Source: Marinobacter sp.
GTDB taxonomy: Bacteria; Pseudomonadota; Gammaproteobacteria; Pseudomonadales; Oleiphilaceae
Direction: 5' to 3'
DNA: 63,494 bases
NCBI GenBank assembly: GCA_030149475.1
Contig: JASBRL010000016.1
Location: forward strand, 1 to 63,494
The stretch's first letter is position 1, and the number at the start of each line of letters is the position of its first letter. Under the pieces are notes generated by a model that saw only the letters and a list, made by a program, of their open reading frames with translations, did not search any database and had not been told where the DNA came from. The position numbers and the translations under genes were made by a program. Below are positions 45,990 through 55,138 of this stretch, piece after piece.

Positions 45990-47138
45990 ATGAGAGAAAA
46001 CACCGAGTCCCAAAGCAGTCCTGGCGAACTTCAACCCTATCGCGTGGGGTTCCTTCTCATCAGCAACTTCACCCTGGTGGCGTTGGCATCGGCTATCGAG
46101 CCGTTACGAATGGCCAATCAACTGACTGGCAGTGAACTATATACCTGGCAACTGTTGTCCCGTGACGGCGAAATCGTCAAGGCCAGTGACGGCATCAAGA
46201 TCTCTCCGGATGGCTCCATTACTGACAACAAAGTCTTTGATATTGTAATTGTTGTGGGTGGCGTCGACATTACCCGCAGTTACTCTTAACGAGAGGTCTG
46301 TTGGCTGCAATCCCAGGCGCAGCGAAAGGTGTTGCTGGGGGCGGTCTGTACCGGCGCTTACGTATTGGCGAGTGGAGGGCTGCTTGATGGCTACAATTGC
46401 AGTGTTCACTGGGAATGCCTGGCAGCCATGCAGGAGCGTTTTCCACGGGTAAACTGTACCAATCACTTCTACACCCTGGACAGGGACAGGATGACCTGCA
46501 CTGGTGGCAATGTGCCAATGGATATGATTCTGAGCATGGTCACACGCCAACATGGCAAAACGCTGACAAGTGCGATCTGCGATATGTTTCTCTGCGACCG
46601 GGTTCGGCAGGACAACGAACAGCAGCGCACCCCGCTTCGTCGTTTGCTGAATACGGCCCAGCCAAAGTTGGTGGAAGTCACCGAGTTGATGGAGAACAAT
46701 ATAGAAGAGCCGATTGAACTGGAGGAGTTGGCCAATTTCGTCGGAATTTCCCGCCGGCAGTTGGAACGATTGTTCCTCAAACATCTCAACTGCACGCCAT
46801 CGCGCTACTACCTCAAGTTGCGGCTGGACCGCGCACGGCAGCTTCTCAAGCAGACCAACCGTTCCATTATCGAAGTTGCCTCTATCTGCGGCTTCGTCTC
46901 GGCGCCGCACTTCAGCCGTTGCTACCGCAAGTACATCGGCATTTCGCCAAAGGAGGAACGGGCGGCGTTATGGTCCGTAAAACACCCTCAGGTGTTGAGT
47001 GATGGCTCAGTCGCAGCCTTGCCCACGTCATCCTGCACGGCCTTGCACGTTGCCCAGGCCGAACCTACCTATGGCGCCGTCGGCATCATGTTCACTCCAT
47101 TGCAGGCGGATATTGAAAAGGTGGTTGCTTCAGGCTGA
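45990..47138 (+). pseudogene. gbdR: GbdR betaine regulator, interrupted by an in-frame TAA
   Basis: GbdR is an AraC-family activator of betaine and dimethylglycine catabolism with an N-terminal DJ-1/PfpI (GlxA-like) sensor domain. Codons 1-99 give the first part (PYRVGFLLISNFTLVALAS, then VVGGVDITRSYS), then TAA at 46287-46289. In the same frame translation resumes with REVCWLQSQAQRKVLLGAVCTGAYVLASG and runs to the AraC-type double helix-turn-helix (ELANFVGISRRQLERLF; IIEVASICGFVSAPHFSR) and a stop at 47136-47138. Total length, 382 codons, fits the family. The nearest in-frame start after the TAA is GTG 46329, which would give a protein lacking half of the sensor domain. Either a true nonsense mutation or a sequencing error. 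Confidence 0.85.
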
Positions 47139-47155
47139 CGAAGCGCTGATTTCAG

Positions 47156-47197
47156 AAGCTCCGGACTCTGGATAGCGACAGTCTCCGGAGCTTTTTT
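47156..47197 (+). terminator. Intrinsic terminator downstream of gbdR
   Basis: A 10-bp stem (AAGCTCCGGA / TCCGGAGCTT) with an 18-base loop, ending in a run of Ts (CTTTTTTA). A strong rho-independent terminator 17 bases after the gbdR stop; it separates gbdR from the dipeptidase operon. Confidence 0.85.
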
Positions 47198-47235
47198 ATT
47201 TCCCCGGGCACCATCGGGCCGCATCGAAAGACCTC

Positions 47236-47262
47236 TGCCGATATTGGGTCAACCTTTGTCGC
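47236..47262 (+). promoter_or_regulatory. Candidate GbdR-type operator upstream of the dipeptidase-dgc operon
   Basis: TGCCGA and TGTCGC, 21 bp apart, 87 bases before the dipeptidase start. The six-gene operon it would control contains dgcA, dgcB and the ETF genes. Confidence 0.6.
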
Positions 47263-47349
47263 AATCAGTGAACCTGGTTCATAACACCGTGGATACACTG
47301 CCAGCATTGTTATCAGAGAACGTTCTCAGTCGACCTCCAGGGGGACCCC

Positions 47350-48327
47350 ATGAATGCCACTGAATTACATCAGCAATCGGTCGTTATTGATGGCCTGATC
47401 ATCGCCAAATGGAACCGTGAACTGTTCGAAGACATGCACAAAGGCGGAATTTCCGCTGCCAACTGCACCGTCTCGGTGTGGGACGATTTTCAAAGCACCG
47501 TCGACAATATTGTCGAGATGAACCAACTGATCGAAGACAACTCTGATCTGGTTATGAAGGTGCACGCCACCGACGACATCCACAAGGCCAGAGAGGCCGG
47601 TAAAACCGGCATTATTATGGGCTTCCAGAATGCCCACGCCTTCGAGGATCAACTGGGCTATGTGCAGATCTTCAAGGACCTTGGTGTAGGGGTGGTGCAG
47701 CTATGCTACAACACCCAGAATCTGATCGGCACCGGCTGCTACGAACGCGACGGCGGCTTGTCCGGTTTCGGTCGGGAAATTGTCGCCGAGATGAATCGCG
47801 TCGGCATTATGTGCGACCTCTCCCACGTCGGCAGCAAAACCTCTGAGGAAGTCATTCTTGCCTCCAGCAAACCCGTCTGTTACTCCCATTGCCTTCCTTC
47901 CGGCCTGAAGCAGCACCCGCGCAACAAGTCCGACGATGAACTCAGGTTCATCGCCGGGCACGGCGGCTTTGTGGGCGTCACTATGTTCACGCCTTTCCTG
48001 AAGAAAGGCCCGGAGGCGACTATTGACGATTATGTCGAAGCCATCGCTTACATCGTGGATATTGTCGGCGAAGATCAGGTTGGCATCGGCACGGACTTCA
48101 CCCAGGGCCAGGACAAAGCCTTCTTCGATTACCTGACCCACGATAAAGGCTACGCCCGCGAACTGACCCAATTCGGCAAGATCGTCAACCCGGAAGGTAT
48201 CCGCACCGTCGGCGAGTTCCCGAACCTGACCGAAGCCCTTCTGCGCAATGGCTTTTCTGAGCGCCTGACCCAGAAAATCATGGGCGAAAACTGGATGCGC
48301 ATCCTCAACGAAGTCTGGGAGCAATGA
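47350..48327 (+). CDS. Membrane dipeptidase-like (M19) protein of the betaine operon
   Basis: A 325-residue metallopeptidase of the renal dipeptidase family, with motifs VVIDGLIIAKWNRELF, IMGFQNAHAF, MCDLSHVGSKTSEE, PVCYSHCLPS and VGIGTDFTQGQD. It matches in place the dipeptidase gene ahead of dgcA in Pseudomonas (PA5396). Its substrate in betaine metabolism is not known. It ends in a 4-base overlap (ATGA) with the DUF5943 gene. Confidence 0.88.
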   Translation: MNATELHQQSVVIDGLIIAKWNRELFEDMHKGGISAANCTVSVWDDFQSTVDNIVEMNQLIEDNSDLVMKVHATDDIHKAREAGKTGIIMGFQNAHAFEDQLGYVQIFKDLGVGVVQLCYNTQNLIGTGCYERDGGLSGFGREIVAEMNRVGIMCDLSHVGSKTSEEVILASSKPVCYSHCLPSGLKQHPRNKSDDELRFIAGHGGFVGVTMFTPFLKKGPEATIDDYVEAIAYIVDIVGEDQVGIGTDFTQGQDKAFFDYLTHDKGYARELTQFGKIVNPEGIRTVGEFPNLTEALLRNGFSERLTQKIMGENWMRILNEVWEQ

Positions 48328-48863
48328 CAATGCCAACCCACGCCCCTGAAATGCCGATTCTCGTTGACGACGAAACAGGCGTCTGGACGACTGATGCCTT
48401 ACCAATGCTGTACGTGCCCAGGCATTTCTTCATCAACAATCACCGCGCGATAGAAGATGAAATCGGGCCTGAGCGCTACGCTGACATCCTGTACCACGCC
48501 GGATACAAATCCGCCTGGCACTGGTGCGAAAAAGAAGCTGCGTTGCACAACCTCGAAGGTGTGGATGTTTTTGACCACTACATGCGCCGCCTGTCGCAGC
48601 GAGGCTGGGGTCTGTTCACCGTTGAACACCTGGATATCGCTGACGGCCGGGCGCGTGTTCGATTGGACCACTCAGCGTTTGTGTATCAATACGGCAAGGT
48701 CGGCCGCAAAGTCGACTACATGTTCACGGGCTGGTTCGCCGGCGCACTGGACCAGATAGCCAACGACCTTGGATACGACGTTTCCACGCAGGCGGTCCAG
48801 ACCCAAAGCGCCGCCGAAGAGGGGGTGGAGTTCGGTCTGTTTGAAGTTACCAGAAGGGGTTAG
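48324..48863 (+). CDS. DUF5943 / V4R-like protein of the dgc operon
   Basis: A 179-residue soluble protein of unknown function, conserved between the dipeptidase and dgcA in Pseudomonas (PA5397). The stretch YADILYHAGYKSAWHWCEKEA recalls V4R/4-vinyl-reductase ligand-binding domains. It contains HSAFVYQYG and VDYMFTGWFAGALDQIA. No catalytic residues are evident. It is translationally coupled to the dipeptidase; 2 bases separate its stop from the dgcA start. Confidence 0.8.
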   Translation: MTMPTHAPEMPILVDDETGVWTTDALPMLYVPRHFFINNHRAIEDEIGPERYADILYHAGYKSAWHWCEKEAALHNLEGVDVFDHYMRRLSQRGWGLFTVEHLDIADGRARVRLDHSAFVYQYGKVGRKVDYMFTGWFAGALDQIANDLGYDVSTQAVQTQSAAEEGVEFGLFEVTRRG

Positions 48864-48865
48864 AC

Positions 48866-50929
48866 ATGTCCCAGTTTGAAGCGCTCTTCCGCCCGTTAAA
48901 GATCAATCAGCTGACCATCCGCAACCGGGTCGTCAGCACGGCCCACGCTGAGGTCTACGCCACCGACAACGGCATGACTACGGAACGTTACGTCAAATAC
49001 TATGAAGAAAAAGCGAAGGGCGGATGTGGCCTCAGCATCTGTGGCGGTTCCAGCGTTGTCTCTATCGACAGCCCGCAAAGCTGGTGGAGCTCCGTCAACC
49101 TGTCCACTGATCGCATCATTCCCCATTTCCAGAACCTGGCCGACGCGGTCCACAAACACGGCGGCAAGATCATGATTCAGATCAGCCATATGGGGCGCCG
49201 CTCACGCTGGGATGGAGAACACTGGCCCAATCTTATGTCGCCATCGGGTATTCGCGAGCCAGTTCACCGCGCTACCTGCAAAACGATCGAGGTGGAGGAG
49301 ATCGAACGCGTGATCGCCGACTTTGCCCAGGCAGCCCGTCGCGCCAAGGAGGGCGGTCTCGACGGGGTTGAGCTTTCCGCTGTTCATCAACACCTGATCG
49401 ATCAGTTCTGGTCGCCGCGCGTAAACAAACGTACCGATCAATGGGGCGGCGCCTTCGAAAATCGCATGCGGTTCGGTATGGAAGTGCTGAAAGCCGTGCG
49501 CGACGAAGTCGGACGCGATTTCGCCGTTGGCATTCGGATCTGCGGAGATGAGTTCCATCCCGACGGTCTGAACCAGGACGACATGAAGCAGATCGCGAAG
49601 TATTACAATGACACCGGCCTGCTGGATTTTTTCGGAGTCGTCGGCTCCGGCTGCGATACCCACAACACCCTTGCCAACGTCATCCCGAACATGTCCTACC
49701 CGCCGGAGCCGTTCCTGCACCTGGCGGCAGGCATCAAGGAAGTGGTGGACGTACCCGTCATCCACGCCCAGAACATCAAGGACCCGAACCAGGCCGAGCG
49801 CATTCTGGAAGCGGGCTATGTCGATTTCGTTGGAATGACACGAGCCCACATTGCGGACCCGCACATCATCGCCAAAATAAAGATGAATCAGGTCGACCAG
49901 ATCCGCCAATGCGTCGGCGCCAACTACTGCATTGACCGTCAGTATCAGGGCCTGGACGTGCTCTGTATCCAGAACGCTGCCACTTCCCGCGAACATATGG
50001 GTCTTCCGCACCTCATCGAAAAAACCACTGGCGCCATCCGCAAGGTTCTCGTCATTGGGGGAGGACCGGGCGGGATGGAGGCCGCACGCGTTGCCGCTGA
50101 GCGGGGCCATGCCGTTACGCTGATCGAAAAGACCAGTGAACTGGGTGGCCAGATCACCCTGGCGGCCCGAGCCCCGCAGCGGGACCAGATTGCCGGCATC
50201 ACTCGCTGGTATGCCCTGGAGCTCGCCCGCCTCGGGGTCGAGCTGTGCCTTGACACCATCGCCGATGCCGCCATGGTTCGGGACTTACGGCCGGATGTCT
50301 GCATCCTGGCTACCGGGGGCATACCGTTCCTCGAACAGAATCCGGAGTGGGGATTTGACAACGGCCTGGTGGTATCCTCCTGGGACATCCTCAGCGGTCG
50401 CGTTGACCCCGGCGAAAACGTCCTGGTGTATGACACCATCTGCGAGTTCTCCGGGATGTCCGTCGCAGACTACCTCGCCGCCAAGGGCTCGCAGGTGGAA
50501 CTGGTCACCGACGACATCAAGCCCGGCGTCGGCATCGGCGGAACGACCTTTCCGACCTATTACCGAAGTCTTTACGAGCGTGAAGTCATCATGAGTTCTG
50601 ATTTGGTGCTGGACAAGGTCTATGCGGAAGGCAACAAAAAAGTCGCCGTTCTGGAAAACGAATACACCGGTCAGCAGGAAGAGCGGGTAGTTGACCAGAT
50701 CGTCATCGAAAACGGCACGCGGCCAGACGAGGCGCTGTATTACGAACTGAAAGAAGGTTCTGTTAATCGGGGGCAGATCGATGTTGACGCTCTGTTCGCG
50801 TGTCAGGCTCAGCCAGCACTACACGACTCGGGCAGCGGCATGATCTTGTGGCGGCTGGGCGATTGCGTCTCCCAGCGGAATACCCATGCGGCGATCTACG
50901 ATGCCTTGCGGTTGTGTAAGGACCTGTAA
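48866..50929 (+). CDS. dgcA: Dimethylglycine demethylase subunit DgcA
   Basis: A 687-residue flavoprotein of the trimethylamine-dehydrogenase type. It has an old-yellow-enzyme FMN domain (about 1-370, with ISHMGRRSRWDGEHW and the TIM-barrel end YVDFVGMTRAHIADP), a short cysteine segment (CVGANYCIDRQYQ... CIQNAAT), then an FAD/NAD disulfide-oxidoreductase domain from about 390 (VLVIGGGPGGMEAARVAAERG). With DgcB it demethylates dimethylglycine to sarcosine. Confidence 0.94.
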   Translation: MSQFEALFRPLKINQLTIRNRVVSTAHAEVYATDNGMTTERYVKYYEEKAKGGCGLSICGGSSVVSIDSPQSWWSSVNLSTDRIIPHFQNLADAVHKHGGKIMIQISHMGRRSRWDGEHWPNLMSPSGIREPVHRATCKTIEVEEIERVIADFAQAARRAKEGGLDGVELSAVHQHLIDQFWSPRVNKRTDQWGGAFENRMRFGMEVLKAVRDEVGRDFAVGIRICGDEFHPDGLNQDDMKQIAKYYNDTGLLDFFGVVGSGCDTHNTLANVIPNMSYPPEPFLHLAAGIKEVVDVPVIHAQNIKDPNQAERILEAGYVDFVGMTRAHIADPHIIAKIKMNQVDQIRQCVGANYCIDRQYQGLDVLCIQNAATSREHMGLPHLIEKTTGAIRKVLVIGGGPGGMEAARVAAERGHAVTLIEKTSELGGQITLAARAPQRDQIAGITRWYALELARLGVELCLDTIADAAMVRDLRPDVCILATGGIPFLEQNPEWGFDNGLVVSSWDILSGRVDPGENVLVYDTICEFSGMSVADYLAAKGSQVELVTDDIKPGVGIGGTTFPTYYRSLYEREVIMSSDLVLDKVYAEGNKKVAVLENEYTGQQEERVVDQIVIENGTRPDEALYYELKEGSVNRGQIDVDALFACQAQPALHDSGSGMILWRLGDCVSQRNTHAAIYDALRLCKDL

Positions 50930-50963
50930 GCGACTGATCCGAAGCCCGTAGAAGAGGTACACC

Positions 50964-52913
50964 ATGACGATTCTCGATTGGCTGCTCCCGGCCGTGCTTG
51001 TGGTCGCCCTGACGCTGCTGTTCATCGGCGCCATTCGACGCGTTCAGTTATGGCGCGCGGGCCGGCCGGACTCCGTCAACCTTGTTGCCTGCCTGCTCGC
51101 CATGCCGCGCCGGTATCTGGTCGACCTGCACCACGTTGTTGAGCGGGACAAGGTCATGTCTGACACCCACGTCGCCACCGCCGGCGGCTTCGTGTTATCC
51201 ATGATCCTTATCCTGATTGTACATCTGTTCGGAATCAACAGCGCCTCGCTGAATGGGGCGTTGCTGATTGCCACCGCGCTGATGTTTACGGGTTCGATGT
51301 CCGTTTACAAACGCCGCCTGAACCCGCCTGCCCGATTGTCCAAGGGCCCATGGATGAGGTTGCCGAAAAGCCTGTTGGTGTTTTCCGGCTCGTTTTTTTT
51401 GCTCACGTTGCTGACCTCTGGTTTTCTGCCGGAAGGGTTCGGAAGCTGGGTTCTGGTGGCCGTGTTGATGGCAGGGGTAACCCTGGGTGTGATGGAATTA
51501 CTGTTTGGCATGGGGTGGGGAGGGCCGATGAAGCACGCCTTTGCCGGAGCCCTGCACCTGGCCTTTCATCGACGTCCTGAACGTTTCGGCGGGGGGCGCT
51601 CAACCGGATTGAAACCCGTTAATCTGGATGGCCCGCTCGGCGTTTCCGAACCCGCGGATTTCAAGTGGAACCAACTGCTTGGGTTTGACGCCTGCGTCCA
51701 ATGTGGTCGTTGTGAGGCCGCTTGCCCCGCTTTTGCCGCCGGTCAGCCGCTGAATCCGAAGAAACTGATTCAGGACATGGTGGTTGGCCTGGCTGGGGGG
51801 AGCGATTCCAGGTATGCGGGTAGCCCCTATCCCGGTAAAGAGATTGGCAAAGCCCAGGGCGGCCCCCATCGACCCATCGTCGGCAGCCTGGTCAGTGCCG
51901 ACACACTCTGGTCCTGCACCACCTGCCGCGCGTGTGTCGAGGAGTGCCCGATGATGATTGAGCATGTTGACGCCATTGTCGATATGCGCCGTCACCTGAC
52001 GCTGGAGCGTGGCGAAACTCCGAACAAGGGCGCGGAGTTGCTGGATAACCTCATCGCCACCGACAACCCCGGTGGCTACAACCCGGGCAGCCGTATGAAC
52101 TGGGCAGCCGACCTTGATCTGCCTCTGATGGCTGAAAAGAAGGAAGCCGAGGTGTTGTTCTGGGTCAGCGACGGTTGTTTTGATATGCGCAGCCAACGCA
52201 TCCTGCGTGCTTTTGTCAGCATCCTGAAGACCGCCGGTGTTGACTTCGCGGTACTGGGCAACGAAGAGTGTGACTCTGGCGACGTGGCCCGCCGCCTGGG
52301 CGACGACGCCACGTTCAAAAGCCTGGCCAGGCACAACATCGCCACCCTGGCCAGGTATCGTTTCCGACGCATTGTTACAACCGACCCGCATGCCTTCCAC
52401 GTATTAAAAAACGAATACGGCGACTTTTATCCCGAAGGGAAGGAGGGCGACTACGAGGTACTGCATCATAGTACCTTCATCAACGAGTTGGTCGAGCACG
52501 GCAAGCTCAAACTCGACGCCTTCAGGGGGGGCGCTGTTACCTACCACGATCCGTGTTATCTGGGCCGCTACAACGGCGAATACGACTCTCCGCGTTCGCT
52601 GTTGGCTGCCCTGGGTATCCAGGTACGGGAGATGGAACGTTCAGGTTACCGGTCCCGCTGTTGTGGTGGTGGTGGCGGCGCTCCCATCACCGACATCCCC
52701 GGTAAGCATCGCATCGCGGATATGCGCATGGACGATGCCCGCGAGGTGCAGGCCAGAACTATCGCCGTTGCCTGCCAGCAGTGCACAGCCATGCTGGAAG
52801 GGGTCGTGGAGCCGCGACCGGAGATTCGCGATCTGGCTGAACTGGTGGCCGACGCGCTGATCGTTGAGAGTACGGGTGCCAGGGCAGAATACGTAACCGA
52901 GGAGGTGTACTGA
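50964..52913 (+). CDS. dgcB: Dimethylglycine demethylase iron-sulfur subunit DgcB
   Basis: A 649-residue membrane-associated protein. It has N-terminal membrane segments (about 4-24, 72-90, 96-113, 137-157, 160-180), two 4Fe-4S motifs (CVQCGRCEAACPAF near 249-262 and CTTCRACVEECPM near 318-330), and two CCG-type domains (CFDMRSQR; YHDPCYLGRYN; RCCGGGGGAP). It passes electrons toward ETF or quinone. Overlaps etfA by one base. Confidence 0.92.
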   Translation: MTILDWLLPAVLVVALTLLFIGAIRRVQLWRAGRPDSVNLVACLLAMPRRYLVDLHHVVERDKVMSDTHVATAGGFVLSMILILIVHLFGINSASLNGALLIATALMFTGSMSVYKRRLNPPARLSKGPWMRLPKSLLVFSGSFFLLTLLTSGFLPEGFGSWVLVAVLMAGVTLGVMELLFGMGWGGPMKHAFAGALHLAFHRRPERFGGGRSTGLKPVNLDGPLGVSEPADFKWNQLLGFDACVQCGRCEAACPAFAAGQPLNPKKLIQDMVVGLAGGSDSRYAGSPYPGKEIGKAQGGPHRPIVGSLVSADTLWSCTTCRACVEECPMMIEHVDAIVDMRRHLTLERGETPNKGAELLDNLIATDNPGGYNPGSRMNWAADLDLPLMAEKKEAEVLFWVSDGCFDMRSQRILRAFVSILKTAGVDFAVLGNEECDSGDVARRLGDDATFKSLARHNIATLARYRFRRIVTTDPHAFHVLKNEYGDFYPEGKEGDYEVLHHSTFINELVEHGKLKLDAFRGGAVTYHDPCYLGRYNGEYDSPRSLLAALGIQVREMERSGYRSRCCGGGGGAPITDIPGKHRIADMRMDDAREVQARTIAVACQQCTAMLEGVVEPRPEIRDLAELVADALIVESTGARAEYVTEEVY

Positions 52914-54208
52914 TGAGCGATATCGTCCGCCGTGATGTTCGCATCGAGTGGATCCGGCGCAATCGCCTGCACCCGCAACACAACGAGCTTGCATCGGCCC
53001 CCGGGCCGACACGGGGCCCCACCGGGCTGTTGCGCAGGCTCCCCCATAATGTCGGTTTTATTGGCCCGAATGGGATCAGGCGCATCGACCGTGGCGCCGG
53101 AGCTCAGGGCGGTGCCGGTGGTTTGGGTGCCCGTGCCCTGAGCCATTCCGCTCAGACTGCACCCTTGCTGTTGCACCACGTCGAGCAACCGGACTTCTAC
53201 GTGGCCGTGGTGGTCGATATCGCTGCCGGACGACTGAGCAGTCACGACCGCGACGTGCTCGGGCAGGCACATCGGTTGGTCAGAATCCACGCAGATGACG
53301 GGCAGGGCGCAGTGGTGGCTATTGTTCTTGGTGATGTCCGGGAGGCTGCCTTCGATACCGCCGGCGTTGACCGCTTGATTCACCTGACAGAAGTGAACCG
53401 CCAGCCGCTGACCGGCTATTGTCCGGAACTGAAACTTGCCGTGTTGCAGGCCGTTGACTCCGAACTGGCACCGCGTTATTGGCTGTTCCCGGACAGCATC
53501 CACGGCGGCGCGGACCTCGGTGCACGTCTGGCTGCCCGCCTGGGCGAACGGCCAGCGGTTCAGGCCTGGCAGGTGGATGCCGGGCAAACCCTGTGCCGTG
53601 GTGGCAGCCAGCATACTGACTGGCAGCGACCCACCAGTCGTGTCATGTTGCTCGCGGAAGAGTGTGCGCTGGCGGTCGGTGAAACGCGGCACGAAGCCAG
53701 ACCCATCGAACTGGCGGCTATTCCACAGGTCAGCCCCCAGATTCAAGATCGGGGCCCGGTTGAAGTCGATCCGGGCAAGATTGCCCTGAGTCAGGCCGAA
53801 TTCATTCTTGCTGCCGGGAACGGCATCCAGGACTGGGACCAGTTCCACCAGGTTGCGACTGCGCTTGGAGCCACCGAAGGTGCCAGTCGCGTTGCCGTCG
53901 ACGATGGCAACATGCCGCGCTCCCGCCAGGTTGGTGCGACCGGCACCTGGGTGACCGCCCGAGTCTATATTGCCGCCGGTATTTCCGGCGCGATTCAGCA
54001 TCTGCAAGGTATCAGACAATGCGACAAGGTTGTTGCCATCAATCTGGACGGCGGCTGCGACATGATCAAACGCGCCGACCTGAGTGTGATCGGCGATAGC
54101 CGGGCGATTCTTGCGGAATTGCTGGCGCTGGCCTGCGCCCGCCGGGGCCGTTCCGGACCCGGAACGGCCCCGATTGAAGGAAGCCAGGAGGACCGTCACG
54201 TTGCCTGA
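52913..54208 (+). CDS. etfA: Electron transfer flavoprotein alpha subunit of the dgc operon
   Basis: A 431-residue EtfA/FixB-type protein, longer than housekeeping EtfA because of an N-terminal extension of about 85 residues rich in Gly/Arg/Ala. The FAD-binding C-terminus has SRVAVDDGNMPRSRQVG, TGTWVTARVYIAAGISGAIQ and INLDGGCDMIKRADLSVIGD. It corresponds to PA5400. Long antisense ORFs opposite this gene are GC-driven shadows. Confidence 0.92.
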   Translation: MSDIVRRDVRIEWIRRNRLHPQHNELASAPGPTRGPTGLLRRLPHNVGFIGPNGIRRIDRGAGAQGGAGGLGARALSHSAQTAPLLLHHVEQPDFYVAVVVDIAAGRLSSHDRDVLGQAHRLVRIHADDGQGAVVAIVLGDVREAAFDTAGVDRLIHLTEVNRQPLTGYCPELKLAVLQAVDSELAPRYWLFPDSIHGGADLGARLAARLGERPAVQAWQVDAGQTLCRGGSQHTDWQRPTSRVMLLAEECALAVGETRHEARPIELAAIPQVSPQIQDRGPVEVDPGKIALSQAEFILAAGNGIQDWDQFHQVATALGATEGASRVAVDDGNMPRSRQVGATGTWVTARVYIAAGISGAIQHLQGIRQCDKVVAINLDGGCDMIKRADLSVIGDSRAILAELLALACARRGRSGPGTAPIEGSQEDRHVA

Positions 54209-54992
54209 TGTCAAGGTTAATCCCAACCCCAGGGTCGCGACGCTTGTCTCCGTTGGTCGGCATCCGGAATCCGGCCGGGCCCGACGCGCCAAACAGGATG
54301 CAAGGGCGGTTGAGCTGGGGCTTAAAATGGCGGGTACCGCCTGTCGACTGGTTCATGTTGGCGATACGACCGAACCCGCTCTGCGCCATTACCTGGGTAT
54401 GGGCCTGCCGCAACTGAGCGCACTGCAGGCCGGGCCCGATGCCGATGCGGTACCCGCCCTGGCACGCCACCTCAATGAGCATCCGGCCGACATTGTGTTG
54501 ACCGGTATAAGGGCCGAAAGTGGGGAAGCATCCGGCATGGTGCCCTACCTGCTGGCTGAACGACTGGGCTGGCCACTGGTCTCTCGTATCGCCGATATCC
54601 AGACCGTAGAAAACGGTGTGGCGGACGTGTTGCAGGCTCTGCCAGGGGGCCAGCGTCGCCTGCTCAGGGTGTCCTTACCTTTTGTGGCCACGGTTGACGA
54701 TGCAGCGTCAGAAGCCCGCCAGTACGCCTTCGGCCCGGGCCGCCGCGGCGAACTCGCTATCTCCGTGGCAGACACCACAGTGGATGAGGACCGCCAAGGG
54801 TGGCAGGAAATGCCAGCCAAACCGAGACCCAAACGCCTCAACGTGGTCAAAGCCAAATCCGCCGCTGATCGATTTAAAGCGGCCACCGCCAAGCCCCAGG
54901 GGCAGGGAGGCAAGGTGATTCGAGACGGCACGGATCGGGAAAAAGCCGAGGCCATCATGACGTTGCTCGTCGCAGAGGGCGTTGTAAGGTAG
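54201..54992 (+). CDS. etfB: Electron transfer flavoprotein beta subunit of the dgc operon
   Basis: A 263-residue EtfB/FixA-type protein: ATLVSVGRHPESGRARR at the N-terminus, DIVLTGIRAESGEASGMVPYLLAERLGWP in the middle, and the C-terminal arm with RPKRLNVVKAKSAADRF. A TTG start at 54201, with AGGAGG 9 bases before it, overlaps the etfA stop by 8 bases. Equivalent to PA5401; last gene of the dipeptidase-dgc-etf operon. Confidence 0.88.
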   Translation: MPDVKVNPNPRVATLVSVGRHPESGRARRAKQDARAVELGLKMAGTACRLVHVGDTTEPALRHYLGMGLPQLSALQAGPDADAVPALARHLNEHPADIVLTGIRAESGEASGMVPYLLAERLGWPLVSRIADIQTVENGVADVLQALPGGQRRLLRVSLPFVATVDDAASEARQYAFGPGRRGELAISVADTTVDEDRQGWQEMPAKPRPKRLNVVKAKSAADRFKAATAKPQGQGGKVIRDGTDREKAEAIMTLLVAEGVVR

Positions 54993-55034
54993 AACAAAGG
55001 CCCGATGCCCGACGCTTCGGGGGTGTAATGGGCT

Positions 55035-55057
55035 GCCGTTTCGAGGCATGAAACGGC
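55035..55057 (+). terminator. Perfect hairpin after etfB, possible terminator
   Basis: An 8-bp stem (GCCGTTTC / GAAACGGC) with a 7-base loop, 43 bases beyond etfB; no T-run follows, so a processing or attenuation role is as likely as termination. Confidence 0.35.
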
Positions 55058-55138
55058 ACAACCATGTCGCTGTCAGCATTAACTCCGATCGACAAAGTCT
55101 TACTATCTCTGGTGACAATAAAAACCAGGAGATCTGTA

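Noticed and set aside
46287..46330. Programmed frameshift or recoding of the gbdR TAA
   Set aside because: Both halves share one frame, so no shift is needed. TAA is not the usual selenocysteine or pyrrolysine codon, and no recoding structure is seen.
52646..54292. 548-codon antisense ORF opposite etfA
   Set aside because: Shadow of a high-GC coding gene; no recognisable domain and poor composition.
55034..55070. GbdR-type operator before the BCCT transporter
   Set aside because: A perfect TGTCGC is there, but its only partner (TGCCGT) is 31 bp away, not 21; too weak to call.
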